From VXNE01 sp963664635 (GTDB lineage Bacteria > Pseudomonadota > Gammaproteobacteria > Pseudomonadales > Azotimanducaceae): 64,000 bases of DNA. The translations under genes and the position numbers were made by a program. Below the pieces are notes generated by a model. That model made no database searches. It was not told the origin of the DNA and was given only the letters and a program-made list of their open reading frames with translations. Of the stretch, positions 19,149 through 27,620 are shown piece after piece (the stretch's first letter is position 1; every line of letters begins with the position of its first letter). The DNA is taken from the NCBI GenBank assembly GCA_963664635.1, contig OY761542.1:3968001-4032000 (forward strand), read 5' to 3'.

Positions 19149-20531
19149 TCAGCGGCGGCGGCGCCCCCGGCCCCCGGCCCCCTGCGCCTGCCCCTGCGCG
19201 TTCAGGGCACGCATCATCTTCTGCATGCCCCCTTTCCGCGTTACCTTCTTCATGGTGCGCTGCATCTGCCGATGCTCCTTGAGCAACCGGTTCACCTCCT
19301 GGACGCGGGTACCGCTGCCGAGCGAGATGCGCCGCTTGCGCGAGCCGTTGATGATCTCGGGGTAGCGCCGCTCCTGGGCCGTCATCGAGTCGATGATGGC
19401 CTCCATGCGGCGCATCCGCCCGGCGTCCATGCCCGCCTGCGCCGACGGCGGCAACTGGTTCATGCCGGGGAGCTTCTCGAGCATGTTCTCGATGCCGCCG
19501 AGGTTGGCCATCTGCCGTAGCTGCTCACGCAGGTCCTCGAGGTCGAATTTCTGGCCGCGCCCCATCTTGCGGACCAGCCGCCGCGCCTGCGTCTTGTCGA
19601 CCTTGCGCTCGGCTTCCTCGATGAGCGTCAGGACGTCGCCCATACCGAGGATCCGGGAAGCGACGCGGTCCGGATGGAACGGCTCCAGCCCGTCGGTCTT
19701 CTCCCCGGTACCGAGGAACTTGATGGGCTTGCCGGTGAGCGCACGCACCGACAGCGCGGCGCCGCCCCGGGCATCCCCGTCCGCCTTCGCGAGGACGACG
19801 CCGGTGAGCGGCAGGGCCCGGTCGAACGCCTTGGCGGTCACCGCCGCGTCCTGGCCGGTCATGGCGTCCACCACGAACAGCGTCTCCACCGGCGCGAGCG
19901 CGGCGTGCAGCGCGGCGATCTCCTCCATCATCTCCGCGTCGACCGCGAGCCGCCCCGCCGTGTCCACGATGAGGACGTCGTCGAGGTGCGCCTTCGCGTC
20001 GCCCAGCGCGCGGGTCGCGATCGACACGGGCCGTTCGTCCCCGCTGCTCGGGATGAACCGCGCCCCCACCTCGTCGGCGAGGGTGTGCAACTGGTCGATC
20101 GCGGCCGGGCGGTAGACGTCGGCGCTGACGACGGCGACCCTCTTCCCGTCCCGCTCCCGGACGAGGCGCGCGAGCTTCGCGACCGTCGTCGTCTTGCCGG
20201 AGCCCTGCAGGCCGGCCATCAGGACGACCGCGGGCGGCGCTGCGGCGAGGTCGAGGGCGTCGTTCGCTTCCCCCATCAGGGCGGTGAGCTCGTCGCGCAC
20301 GAGCCCCACGAACGCCTCGCCGGGGTTGACCGCCGCCGTGACCGCCCGGCCCACGGCCTTGCGCTGCACCTCGCCGGTAAACGAACGCACGACCTCCAGC
20401 GCCACGTCCGCTTCGAGCAGCGCCATGCGCACTTCACGGACGGACGCGCCGATGTTCTCCTCGGTCAGGTACGCCTTGCCCGACAGACCGCGGAAGGTCT
20501 GCGCGAGGCGTTCGCTCAGGCTCTCGAACAT
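19149..20531 (-). CDS. ffh: signal recognition particle protein Ffh
   Basis: Ffh is the SRP GTPase that binds signal sequences and 4.5S RNA and delivers ribosomes to FtsY. The 460-residue protein has an N domain, a G domain (P-loop GLQGSGKTTT near 108, DTAGR near 191, DARGGAALS near 254) and a methionine-rich M domain (GMNQLPPSAQAGMDAGRMRRME and the RKGGMQKMMRAL tail). The G4 motif reads AKAD where most Ffh have TKxD, a conservative change. The ATG at 20531 was chosen because the domain begins there with MFESLSERL. A TATACT hexamer at 20599-20604 (minus strand) is a possible -10. Confidence 0.96.
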   Translation of the reverse strand: MFESLSERLAQTFRGLSGKAYLTEENIGASVREVRMALLEADVALEVVRSFTGEVQRKAVGRAVTAAVNPGEAFVGLVRDELTALMGEANDALDLAAAPPAVVLMAGLQGSGKTTTVAKLARLVRERDGKRVAVVSADVYRPAAIDQLHTLADEVGARFIPSSGDERPVSIATRALGDAKAHLDDVLIVDTAGRLAVDAEMMEEIAALHAALAPVETLFVVDAMTGQDAAVTAKAFDRALPLTGVVLAKADGDARGGAALSVRALTGKPIKFLGTGEKTDGLEPFHPDRVASRILGMGDVLTLIEEAERKVDKTQARRLVRKMGRGQKFDLEDLREQLRQMANLGGIENMLEKLPGMNQLPPSAQAGMDAGRMRRMEAIIDSMTAQERRYPEIINGSRKRRISLGSGTRVQEVNRLLKEHRQMQRTMKKVTRKGGMQKMMRALNAQGQAQGAGGRGRRRR

Positions 20532-20873
20532 GGGGAAATTCCGTCCTGCCCGCGGCGCATCCGGCGCCGGATAAACGCACGCGGCGTCGTGGCCCGCCAG
20601 TATAGCGAAGGCCCGGAGGCTACACTGCGCCAACGCGCCACGGGGGCGGTGCGGACCGTTGCCGGACGATGCCCGGGACGGGTTACACCTCGCCCGCGTT
20701 GTGCCAAACTCCCGTCACCCGCGCCGCATCGCGCACCCCGGCCGTTTCGCTCATGAACCCGGTTGGCTTCGGCGTCCCGGCATGCCCGTTCGCCGCGTGC
20801 CCGTCCGTCGCCGGCGCCTCCCCCGCCTGCACCGGGATACCAGCGGCGGGTGGTGCGCCCGCCTACCTGACGG

Positions 20874-21349
20874 ATGGCACTCGACACCTCCTCCACCGGG
20901 ATGCTCGCGCTCATCCTGGTGCTGACGGCGGCATCGGCCTGTTTCTCCGGCAGCGAGACCGCCATGATGGCGCTCAACCGCTACCGCATGATGCACCTTG
21001 CGAAGGAGGGCCGACGGGGACCGAAGAAGGTGCGCCGGCTGCTGTCGCGTACCGACCGCCTGCTCGGCGTCATCCCGATCGGCAACAACCTCGTGAACTT
21101 CGGCGCGGCGACTGTCTTCACCCTGGTCTGGATCCGCGCCTTCGGCGAGGCGTGAACCGGGCCCTCTCCGGGTCACTCCCTACCGGGGGGTCCCGCACGC
21201 CGAACGGACTGGTCGTCGAGCACCTCGAGTCGATCCCGGACGCGAACGTCTGCCCGCGCATCGGCGAGTACGTGCTCGAGACGCTGCAGATCAAGGACAA
21301 CGTCGTGCGCAGCGAGAGAGTCTGGCCCGTCGAGCTCGCGAGGGTGTGA
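20874..21349 (+). pseudogene. corB/yfjD (CNNM-type transporter) with large internal deletion
   Basis: The first 93 codons match the start of the DUF21 membrane domain of CorB/YfjD proteins: CFSGSETAMMALNRYRM near 23, then SRTDRLLGVIPIGNNLVNF. The frame then hits a stop at 21155. From about 21203, in a different frame, comes a stretch that matches the C-terminal CorC_HlyC domain (VVEHLESIPDANVCPRIGEY, then a LQIKDNVVRSERVWPVEL tail). The rest of the membrane domain and the CBS pair, several hundred codons, are missing. It therefore appears to be a deletion relic. ffh next to corB is a known gammaproteobacterial arrangement, which supports the identity. Confidence 0.8.
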
Positions 21350-21353
21350 GGTC

Positions 21354-21465
21354 CGGCTGACCACCCGCCTGAAGGATCTCCTCGAGGAGATCGACATGCA
21401 CCTGGTGGATCACATCGTCGTGTCCCGGACCGAACCGTCAGCTTGGCCGCCCGCGGCCTGATCCG
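21354..21465 (+). pseudogene. radC-like C-terminal fragment, frameshifted
   Basis: Directly after the corB remnant, RLTTRLKDLLEEIDMHLVDH (21354 on) matches the JAB/RadC C-terminus (pattern LTxRLxxALxxVDxxVLDHxIV). The reading then needs a one-base shift near 21440 to continue as SLAARGLI, the usual RadC ending. Only about 35 codons remain and no start is present. It is debris, probably joined to corB by the same deletion. The short length limits certainty. Confidence 0.55.
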
Positions 21466-21588
21466 ACACGCCAGCGGCGGAACGAACCTTCGGGTTCCGA
21501 CCGCCGCCCGGCACCCTGTCGGGCCTGCCCCTCCCTCCGATCGGCGCCGCCACCGACCCCGACCGGAGATGGTCTATGATTCACTACC
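21466..21588. other. intergenic stretch after the gene debris
   Basis: About 120 bp of GC-rich sequence with no recognisable gene. No promoter hexamers with good spacing were found for the small coiled-coil gene that follows. Confidence 0.3.
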
Positions 21589-21915
21589 ATGAGCGAGGCC
21601 ATCGCCTTCGATACCCACCGCTTCGTCAAGCGCCTGACCGAGTGCGGCTTCACGGAACGGCAGGCGGAGACCCTGGCAGAGGAGCACGTCGACCTCCTCA
21701 ACGGCAACCTGGCCACCAAGGCCGACATCGCACTAGTCCAGGCCGAGATCACGAGGGTACAAGCCGACATCGCCCTGGTCCAAGCCGACATCGCGAAGGT
21801 CGAGGCCGCGTTGAAGACGGACATAGCCACAGTCAAGGCCGACCTGCTCAAGTGGATGATCGGCGCGCTGATCGCGCAGGGCGGCCTGATCGTCACGCTC
21901 GTCAAGTTCCTGTGA
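21589..21915 (+). CDS. DUF1640/CCDC90-like coiled-coil membrane protein
   Basis: The 108-residue protein starts FDTHRFVKRLTECGFTERQAETLAEEHV, the conserved head of the DUF1640 (CCDC90) family. A helical stretch with repeated ATKADIALVQAEI- and VQADIALVQADI-type units follows (about 43-75), then a C-terminal membrane helix (WMIGALIAQGGLIVTLVKFL, about 89-108). Family members form tail-anchored coiled-coil trimers. The bacterial role is unknown. The VQADIA units look like a recent small in-frame repeat. A TATGAT-like hexamer about ten bases before the ATG may be a -10 box. Confidence 0.82.
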   Translation: MSEAIAFDTHRFVKRLTECGFTERQAETLAEEHVDLLNGNLATKADIALVQAEITRVQADIALVQADIAKVEAALKTDIATVKADLLKWMIGALIAQGGLIVTLVKFL

Positions 21916-22040
21916 CTTAGGCCCCCTCTCGGCTTCATTGGGACCGGCTCCCGGAGGAGCACGCCAAAGCGCGCTCGTGCCGTCCCGTCCACGATACACG
22001 CACGTCCGCGGGCGACCGTTCGCGAGTCGCCCAAGGCCGG

Positions 22041-23771
22041 TCAGCGGCGGATCTTCCAGCGCCGGTTGACGGCGGACACGATGGCCGACAGCGAGGCCGT
22101 GATCGTGTTGCGGCTCATGCCGATGCCGTGGCAGCGGGCGTCCCCGTCGTCGATCGTCAGGAGGCAGATCGCCGTCGCGTCCTTGCCCGTCGACAGCGAG
22201 TGCTCGTGGTAGTCGATGATGTTGAGCGGCTCGTTAAGGGTCGCCACCATGCCGTTCACGAAGGCGTCGATCGGTCCCGTACCCTCCCCGGCGATGTCGA
22301 CCCGCTGCTCGGACACCTCGAGCTGGCCGACACAGCGTTGCCGGTCGCCCTCGCCATGGAACAGATCGTAATCGAGCAGCCGATAGGGACCGTCCTCGGC
22401 CACGTACTCGTCGATCAGCGCCTGGTAGATCTCGTCGGGCCGCACCTCCCGGTCGAGCCGCTCCGTCAGCCGCTGCACGACGGACGAGAACTCGACCAGC
22501 ATGTCCCGCGGCAGGGCGACGCCATAGCGTTCCTCCAGGATGAACCCCACGCCGCCCTTGCCCGACTGGCTGTTGACCCGGACGGTCTCCTTGTAGGAAG
22601 ACCCGACGTCCGCCGGGTCGATCGGCAGGTAGGGCACTTCCCAGGAGGCGTCGTCGTCCGCCCGCGCCATGCCCTTGCGGATGGCGTCCTGGTGCGAGCC
22701 GGAGAACGCGGTGAACACGAGATCGCCGGCATAGGGATGGCGTTCGTGCACCGGCAGCTTGTTGATTTCCTCCACGGTCGACCGGATCCGCGGCATGTCG
22801 CGGAAGTCGAGTTCGGGGTCCACGCCCTGGGAAAAGAGATTCATGGCGACGGTGACGATGTCGCAGTTGCCCGTCCGCTCGCCGTTGCCGAACAGCGTGC
22901 CCTCCACCCGCTCGGCGCCGGCCATGAGCGCGAGTTCGGTGGCGGCGACCCCGGTGCCCCGGTCGTTGTGCGTGTGCAGGCTCACGACGACGCTGTCGCG
23001 CTCGGGGAAGTGCCGGCAGAACCACTCGATCTGGTCGGCATACACGTTCGGCGTCGCCATCTCCACCGTGGACGGCAGGTTGACGATCATCTTCTCCTCG
23101 GGCGTGGCGCCCCACTCCTCGGCCACGGCCGCGCAGATATCCACCGCGAAGTCGAGCTCGGTGCCGGTGAAGCTCTCCGGGGAGTACTCGAAGACGACGT
23201 TCGCGCCCGCGAGCGCGGAGAGGCCGTCGCGCACGATCCGCGTGCCCTCCACGGCGAGGTCCACGACCCCCTTCCTGTCCATTTGGAAGACCACGCGGCG
23301 CTGCAGCGTCGAGGTCGAGTTGTAGAGATGGAATATGACGTTCGGCGCCCCTTCCAGGGCCTCGACCGTGCGCCGGATCAGTTCCTCCCGGGCCTGGCAG
23401 AGCACCTGGATGGACACGTGCGGCGGAATCCTGCCTTCCCCCACGATGCGCCGGATGAAGTCGAAGTCGGGCTGCGACGCCGACGGGAAGCCGACCTCGA
23501 TCTCCTTCACGCCCACGTCGAGCAGCAGGTCCCACATGCGGAGTTTCTCCGCGACGTTCATCGGGTCGATGAGCGCCTGGTTGCCGTCCCGCAGATCGAC
23601 GCTGCACCAGCGCGGCGGCGCTTCGAGCACGGCGCCGGGCCAGGTGCGGTCCGGCAGGTCGATGGGGCGGAAGGGCCGGTACTTGGCGTGCGGCATGGCG
23701 CCGGCGCGCGCGCCGGCGGTCCCTACGGCGAATGCCGGCTGCGTTGCGGATTCCAATGGCTGGGAAGTCAT
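22041..23771 (-). CDS. leuA: 2-isopropylmalate synthase, long form
   Basis: LeuA condenses acetyl-CoA with 2-ketoisovalerate in the first committed step of leucine synthesis. The 576-residue protein belongs to the long (yeast/actinobacterial-type) group. It has the catalytic DLRDGNQALIDPMN near 59, HTHNDRGTG near 285, and GNGERTGNCD near 315. A LeuA regulatory domain (about 430-560) implies leucine feedback. The ATG at 23771 is preferred over a GTG at 23828. The upstream leader encodes a leucine-rich peptide, so transcription or translation is probably attenuated by leucyl-tRNA level. Confidence 0.94.
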   Translation of the reverse strand: MTSQPLESATQPAFAVGTAGARAGAMPHAKYRPFRPIDLPDRTWPGAVLEAPPRWCSVDLRDGNQALIDPMNVAEKLRMWDLLLDVGVKEIEVGFPSASQPDFDFIRRIVGEGRIPPHVSIQVLCQAREELIRRTVEALEGAPNVIFHLYNSTSTLQRRVVFQMDRKGVVDLAVEGTRIVRDGLSALAGANVVFEYSPESFTGTELDFAVDICAAVAEEWGATPEEKMIVNLPSTVEMATPNVYADQIEWFCRHFPERDSVVVSLHTHNDRGTGVAATELALMAGAERVEGTLFGNGERTGNCDIVTVAMNLFSQGVDPELDFRDMPRIRSTVEEINKLPVHERHPYAGDLVFTAFSGSHQDAIRKGMARADDDASWEVPYLPIDPADVGSSYKETVRVNSQSGKGGVGFILEERYGVALPRDMLVEFSSVVQRLTERLDREVRPDEIYQALIDEYVAEDGPYRLLDYDLFHGEGDRQRCVGQLEVSEQRVDIAGEGTGPIDAFVNGMVATLNEPLNIIDYHEHSLSTGKDATAICLLTIDDGDARCHGIGMSRNTITASLSAIVSAVNRRWKIRR

Positions 23772-23862
23772 GACGAAACCTCTCGACACTCTTGTGGCGG
23801 CGGTCTTGGAGTCGGATCGGGTGGGCACGGAGCCCCTCTGGGAGAAAACCGTGGGAGGAGTA

Positions 23863-23883
23863 GCTGCCGGCTACGCCGGCAGC
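23863..23883 (-). promoter_or_regulatory. leu leader hairpin
   Basis: A perfect inverted repeat with 9-bp arms GCTGCCGGC/GCCGGCAGC and loop GTA spans the last leucine codons and the stop of the leader peptide. A competing stem GTAGC/GCTAC (23859-23873) uses the loop and the downstream arm, so the two are mutually exclusive. Ribosome position on the leader could choose between them. Confidence 0.65.
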
Positions 23884-23930
23884 AGCAGGCGCAGGACGCG
23901 CAGAGAAATCTTGAAGGTCGATCCGGTCAT
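23871..23930 (-). CDS. leuL: leucine leader peptide upstream of leuA
   Basis: A 19-codon frame encodes MTGSTFKISLRVLRLLLPA. Five of 19 codons are leucine (all CTG), including three in a row just before the stop. It lies 99 bp upstream of leuA on the same strand. The three CTG codons run into a hairpin with 9-bp arms (23863-23871 and 23875-23883) and a 3-nt loop. This fits a leucine attenuator in which ribosome stalling decides the downstream fold. No clear intrinsic terminator with a T-run was found, so the mechanism could be translational. Confidence 0.72.
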   Translation of the reverse strand: MTGSTFKISLRVLRLLLPA

Positions 23931-23940
23931 GTCGGCGGCC

Positions 23941-23968
23941 ACTATACTCCCGTTCGGGCGTTTGTCCA
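23941..23968 (-). promoter_or_regulatory. sigma70-type promoter of leuL-leuA
   Basis: On the minus strand TGGACA (23968-23963), a 16-bp spacer and TATAGT (23946-23941) form a good sigma70 promoter. The -10 ends only ten bases before the leader ATG, so the transcript would start about three to five bases before it. The leader peptide would then be translated from a nearly leaderless mRNA. Confidence 0.68.
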
Positions 23969-24022
23969 GCCGTGTCTCCGGGTGTGCGCAGGCGTGCCCC
24001 GCGGGGTTGCGTACCCCGTCCG

Positions 24023-25210
24023 TCAGCCGACGTGGACCGTGACGGCGGCCGCGGCCCCCCGCGCCTTCTCCCTGGCTTCCTCGACGGAGTCCCCCAGGGC
24101 GAGCGCCACGCCCATGCGCCGCTCGCCACGTACCTCCGGCTTGCCGAACAGCCGCAACTCGGTATCCGGGGCGGTCAGCGCTCCCTCGAGGTCCGAGTAC
24201 GTGACCCGGTCCGAGTTGCCGTGCGCCAGGATAACGGCCGAGGCCGCCGGGCCGTGCTGGCGGATCACCGGGACCGGCAGGCCCAGGATCGCGCGGGCGT
24301 GCAGGGCGAACTCGGAGAGGTGCTGGCCGATCAGGGTCACCATGCCGGTGTCGTGCGGGCGCGGGCTGACCTCGGAGAACCAGACCACGTCGTCCCGGAT
24401 GAAGAACTCCACGCCGAAGAGGCCCCGACCGCCGAGGGCGCCGGTGACGGCGGCGGCGACACGCTCGCACTCGCCCCGCGCCGCCGCGCTCATGGGCTGT
24501 GGCTGCCAGGATTCCTGGTAGTCGCCGCCCTCCTGCCGGTGCCCGACGGGCTCGCAGAAGCTCACCTCGCCCTCCCCGTGACGCACGGTGAGCAGCGTGA
24601 TCTCGTAGTCGAAATCGACGAAACCCTCGACGATGACCTTGTCGGCCGCTCCCCGCGCGCCCTCCCGGGCGTACTGCCACGAGCGCCGCGCGTCCTCCGG
24701 AGTACGGACCGTGGACTGGCCCTTGCCGGACGAACTCATCACGGGCTTCACCACGCACGGCGTGCCGATCTCGGCGATCGCGGCGTCGTACTCGTCCTGC
24801 GTGGCCGCGAACCGGTACGGCGATGTCCGGATCCCCAGTTCTTCCGCGGCAAGCCGGCGAATGCCCTCCCGATTCATCGTGAGCCGCGCCGCGCGGGCGG
24901 TGGGAATGACGTGCACGCCCTCGCCTTCGAGTTCCACCAGGGTCGGCGTCGCGATGGCCTCGATCTCCGGCACCACCAGATCCGGACGCTCGGACTCGAC
25001 GAGCGCCCGCAGGGCGTCGCCGTCGAGCATGTCGATGACGCGCGACCGGTGCGCCACCTGCATCGCCGGCGCGTTGGGGTAGCGGTCCACGGCGATCACC
25101 TCCACGCCGAGCCGCTGCAGCTCGATCGCGACCTCCTTGCCCAGTTCCCCGGAGCCGAGCAGCATCACGCGGGTCGCCACCGCGGACAGTGGCGTGCCGA
25201 TGGTCGTCAC
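24023..25210 (-). CDS. purT: formate-dependent phosphoribosylglycinamide formyltransferase
   Basis: PurT formylates GAR with formate and ATP in purine synthesis, independently of folate. The 395-residue ATP-grasp enzyme has RVMLLGSGELGKEVAIELQR near 14-33, VMSSSGKGQSTV near 159, and FGVEFFIRDD...SEVSPRPHDTGMVT near 269-298. The start is the GTG at 25210, which overlaps the stop of the upstream gamma-carbonic anhydrase as GTGA. Length agrees with E. coli PurT. Confidence 0.94.
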   Translation of the reverse strand: MTTIGTPLSAVATRVMLLGSGELGKEVAIELQRLGVEVIAVDRYPNAPAMQVAHRSRVIDMLDGDALRALVESERPDLVVPEIEAIATPTLVELEGEGVHVIPTARAARLTMNREGIRRLAAEELGIRTSPYRFAATQDEYDAAIAEIGTPCVVKPVMSSSGKGQSTVRTPEDARRSWQYAREGARGAADKVIVEGFVDFDYEITLLTVRHGEGEVSFCEPVGHRQEGGDYQESWQPQPMSAAARGECERVAAAVTGALGGRGLFGVEFFIRDDVVWFSEVSPRPHDTGMVTLIGQHLSEFALHARAILGLPVPVIRQHGPAASAVILAHGNSDRVTYSDLEGALTAPDTELRLFGKPEVRGERRMGVALALGDSVEEAREKARGAAAAVTVHVG

Positions 25211-25743
25211 GGGCGGTCCGCCTCCTCCTGAATCGCCCTCTCCCGCTGCGTCCGCTTGAAGTTGTTCACGTAGAGGTCCGAGAAACCCTTGATCTCCGCG
25301 ATCTCGTCGTCCGTCACCTCGCGCACGATCCGCCCCGGAGACCCCAGCACCAGGCTGCGGTCCGGAATCTCCTTGCCCTCCGCGATGAGGGCGTTGGAAC
25401 CGATGAGGCAGTTGTCGCCGATACGCACGCCGTTCAACACCACCGCGTGGATGCCGATCAGGCTGTTGTTGCCGATGGTGCAGCCGTGGAGCGTCGCCTG
25501 GTGTCCCACCGTCACGTCGTCCCCGACCGTGACGGGGAAGCCCTCGTCCATGTGCACGATGGCGCAGTCCTGGATGTTCGAATTCCGGCCGATGACGATC
25601 GCGTCGTAGTCGCCGCGGACCACCGCTCCGTACCAGACGCTCGCGTTGTTCCCGAGCGTGACGGAGCCGATCACGGTGGCGCTCTCCGCGACGAAGTAGT
25701 CGCCCTCCGCGACCACCCGCTGCGCGCCCAGGCTGTAGATCAT
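25207..25743 (-). CDS. gamma-carbonic anhydrase family protein
   Basis: The 178-residue left-handed beta-helix protein has repeated hexapeptides (SVTLGNNASVWYGAVVRGDY, then VTVGDDVTVGHQATLHGCTI). Zinc-binding histidines are present in IVHMDEG and GHQATLH. The family includes YrdA, PaaY and CaiE-like proteins. Many bind zinc, but only some show carbonic anhydrase or thioesterase activity. It is the first gene of a pair with purT, with a GTGA overlap, and a GAGG element precedes the ATG. Confidence 0.88.
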   Translation of the reverse strand: MIYSLGAQRVVAEGDYFVAESATVIGSVTLGNNASVWYGAVVRGDYDAIVIGRNSNIQDCAIVHMDEGFPVTVGDDVTVGHQATLHGCTIGNNSLIGIHAVVLNGVRIGDNCLIGSNALIAEGKEIPDRSLVLGSPGRIVREVTDDEIAEIKGFSDLYVNNFKRTQRERAIQEEADRP

Positions 25744-25784
25744 GCTTGCGCCTCGTCCTGACTTGCCGCGGCCATTGTGCCAAC

Positions 25785-25822
25785 GTTGGGGGCTAAGTTG
25801 CGGGCTAAGTTGAGGGCTAAAT
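25785..25822. repeat. triplicated GGGCTAAGTTG motif
   Basis: Three adjacent copies of a roughly 12-bp unit (TTGGGGGCTAAG, TTGCGGGCTAAG, TTGAGGGCTAAA) lie in the divergent region between the gamma-carbonic anhydrase gene and the NUDIX gene. The spacing is about one helical turn, so it could be an operator or simple slippage. Confidence 0.5.
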
Positions 25823-25874
25823 CCATAGTCGCCGAACCCCGCCGGCCTCGCGCCGGGGTCCAGGACGGCGCGAT

Positions 25875-25880
25875 TATAAT
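25875..25880 (+). promoter_or_regulatory. -10 box of a probable leaderless NUDIX transcript
   Basis: A perfect TATAAT ends six bases before the GTG start codon of the NUDIX gene. Transcription starting about seven bases downstream would begin on or at the start codon. No Shine-Dalgarno sequence lies between. The -35 region is poor. Confidence 0.6.
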
Positions 25881-25886
25881 CGCCGC

Positions 25887-26429
25887 GTGAACTACTGCAG
25901 CCGCTGCGGTCGCGAGGTCGAGCGCAAGATACCCCCCGGCGACAACCGCGAGCGCTTCGTCTGCGCGCATTGCGGCGCCATCCATTACCAGAACCCGCGC
26001 ATCGTGGCCGGGTGCCTGCCGCTCTGGGACGGCCGCGTCCTCCTGTGCCGTCGGGCCATCGAACCACGCCGGGGGCTGTGGACGCTCCCCGCGGGCTTCC
26101 TGGAGGCCGGCGAGACGGTCCATGCGGGCGCGGCACGCGAGACCTGGGAAGAGGCCCGCGCACGGGTGGAGATCCTGGGGCTCTACACCCTGTTCAGCGT
26201 GCCGCACATCTCGCAGGTGCACATGTTCTTCCGCGCACGCCTCGTGGACGGCGCCTACGCCGTGGGCGACGAGAGCCTCGACGTGCGGCTCTTCGCCGAG
26301 GAGGCGGTGCCGTGGGACGAACTGGCGTTCCCGGTGGTCACCCGGACGTTGCGGCACTACTTCGCGGACCGGGCCGGCGCGGACCCGTTCCCGGTGCACG
26401 CCGAGGACGTGGTCGTGGAGCGCCGCTGA
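25887..26429 (+). CDS. NUDIX hydrolase with N-terminal zinc ribbon
   Basis: The 180-residue protein starts with a four-cysteine zinc ribbon (CSRCG at 4-8 and CAHCG near 31-35). The NUDIX box GFLEAGETVHAGAARETWEEA fits the G-x5-E-x7-R-E-x2-E-E pattern, near 71-91. Such proteins hydrolyse nucleoside-diphosphate-linked compounds, often NADH, ADP-ribose or a dinucleotide. The substrate is not predictable here. Translation begins at a GTG that coincides with the predicted transcript start, so it is probably leaderless. It converges on the MaoC-like gene. Confidence 0.88.
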   Translation: MNYCSRCGREVERKIPPGDNRERFVCAHCGAIHYQNPRIVAGCLPLWDGRVLLCRRAIEPRRGLWTLPAGFLEAGETVHAGAARETWEEARARVEILGLYTLFSVPHISQVHMFFRARLVDGAYAVGDESLDVRLFAEEAVPWDELAFPVVTRTLRHYFADRAGADPFPVHAEDVVVERR

Positions 26430-26467
26430 GTCACTCCACGCCCCCTCGGAGCGCGGATGCCGCGCGA

Positions 26468-27556
26468 TCAGCCCCCGCGGGACGGCAACGCCACCACCGC
26501 CGTGCCGAACGCCGTGGCGAGCCCGGACTGGTTGACGTTCTGCATGCGCATGTCCACGAGATGCTCTCCGTCGGCCACGCGCTTGCCGGTGACTTCGCCG
26601 TGTACGGTGTTGGTGTCCCCGACGATGTTCGGATGGCGGACGGACGCCGTGAGCTGCTTCAGCGTGCCGTCGTCGCCCATCCAGTCCGTAACCACCTGCG
26701 CCAGCCAGCAGACGCGCTGCGGGCCGAAGTCGAACTGGCCGGGCATGTTGCGGCGGTCCTTCGCGTGCTCCGCGTCGAACCGGCCACCGCCCCCGAGGTC
26801 GGCCGAACCGGACGCCTCGAGCGCCGCCCGCGTGCTGCGGTAGGTGCCGAGCACGCCGTAGGTGAACAGAAACAGCTCGCTGACCGAGTAGGTGCCCTTC
26901 GGGAGCGGCGGCAGGCTGTCCCCCTCGGCCACGTCCTCCCACCAGCGGGTCTCGGCACCGCGCCGCTTCCGCTCCCAGACCAGCGGATCCGCCGGTTCCG
27001 AACGGGACGCGCCCTCCTTGGGCGCGCGCTCGTAGTCCAGCGAAGCGCCGGTGTTCTGGAACCGCGCCATCGTCGTGCGGACGTTCGCAACGACCTCGTG
27101 GCGCTGGTTGCCGTAGGTCACGAGGCCGGTATTGAGATTGATGGCCCCGATGCGGCCGCTCTGCTTGCGCACCGTCTCCCCGACCCGTTCCGTGCAGGTG
27201 ATCCAGTCGTCGCGCCACACCGGACGCACGAAGTCGATCTCGACGCCGGCGTAGTTCACCGGCAGGTACTGCGTCGAGACCCGCTTCCGGTCGATGTTGC
27301 CGGTCTCCCCCGCAACCACGCCCAGCGAGACGCTGTACAGAAATGTCGGCGGCGCCGTGATCATGCCGAAGCGGCTGGCCGCCGCGTGGGCCTCCTCGCG
27401 CCACAGGGGGTTGTAGTCCCCGACGCCGTCGCCAAAGCGGCGGATGTTGTCGAGGTTGGCCTGCCGCACGGGCCGTACCGCGAGCGTCTGTCCGATGGTC
27501 TTGCGATACTCCGCCTCGAACTCGTCGATGGTGGTGATCGGTGCGCCTTCCGCCAT
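26468..27556 (-). CDS. MaoC-like dehydratase with N-terminal hot-dog domain
   Basis: The 362-residue double hot-dog protein has an N-terminal FAS1-type dehydratase domain (RQANLDNIRRFGDGVGDYNPLW near 37-58, then a TAPPTFLYSV strand). A C-terminal MaoC-type half has DFGPQRVCWLAQ and VTGKRVADGEHLVDMRM. Such proteins hydrate or dehydrate acyl-CoA or acyl-ACP intermediates. A strong GGAGAGGAAAC precedes the ATG at 27556. No catabolic partner lies next to it on the same strand. The substrate is unknown. Lengths with an upstream ATG at 27595 add a non-conserved leader. Confidence 0.82.
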   Translation of the reverse strand: MAEGAPITTIDEFEAEYRKTIGQTLAVRPVRQANLDNIRRFGDGVGDYNPLWREEAHAAASRFGMITAPPTFLYSVSLGVVAGETGNIDRKRVSTQYLPVNYAGVEIDFVRPVWRDDWITCTERVGETVRKQSGRIGAINLNTGLVTYGNQRHEVVANVRTTMARFQNTGASLDYERAPKEGASRSEPADPLVWERKRRGAETRWWEDVAEGDSLPPLPKGTYSVSELFLFTYGVLGTYRSTRAALEASGSADLGGGGRFDAEHAKDRRNMPGQFDFGPQRVCWLAQVVTDWMGDDGTLKQLTASVRHPNIVGDTNTVHGEVTGKRVADGEHLVDMRMQNVNQSGLATAFGTAVVALPSRGG

Positions 27557-27620
27557 GTTTCCTCTCCCTGCCGCGCCCAAACAGTCTACCAACATGCCCG
27601 GCCAGGGGATGCGCGCCCGG

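Noticed and set aside
22128..24521. Plus-strand open frame of 797 codons opposite leuA and purT
   Set aside because: It covers two clear minus-strand genes and the leu leader, with low-complexity content and no family match.
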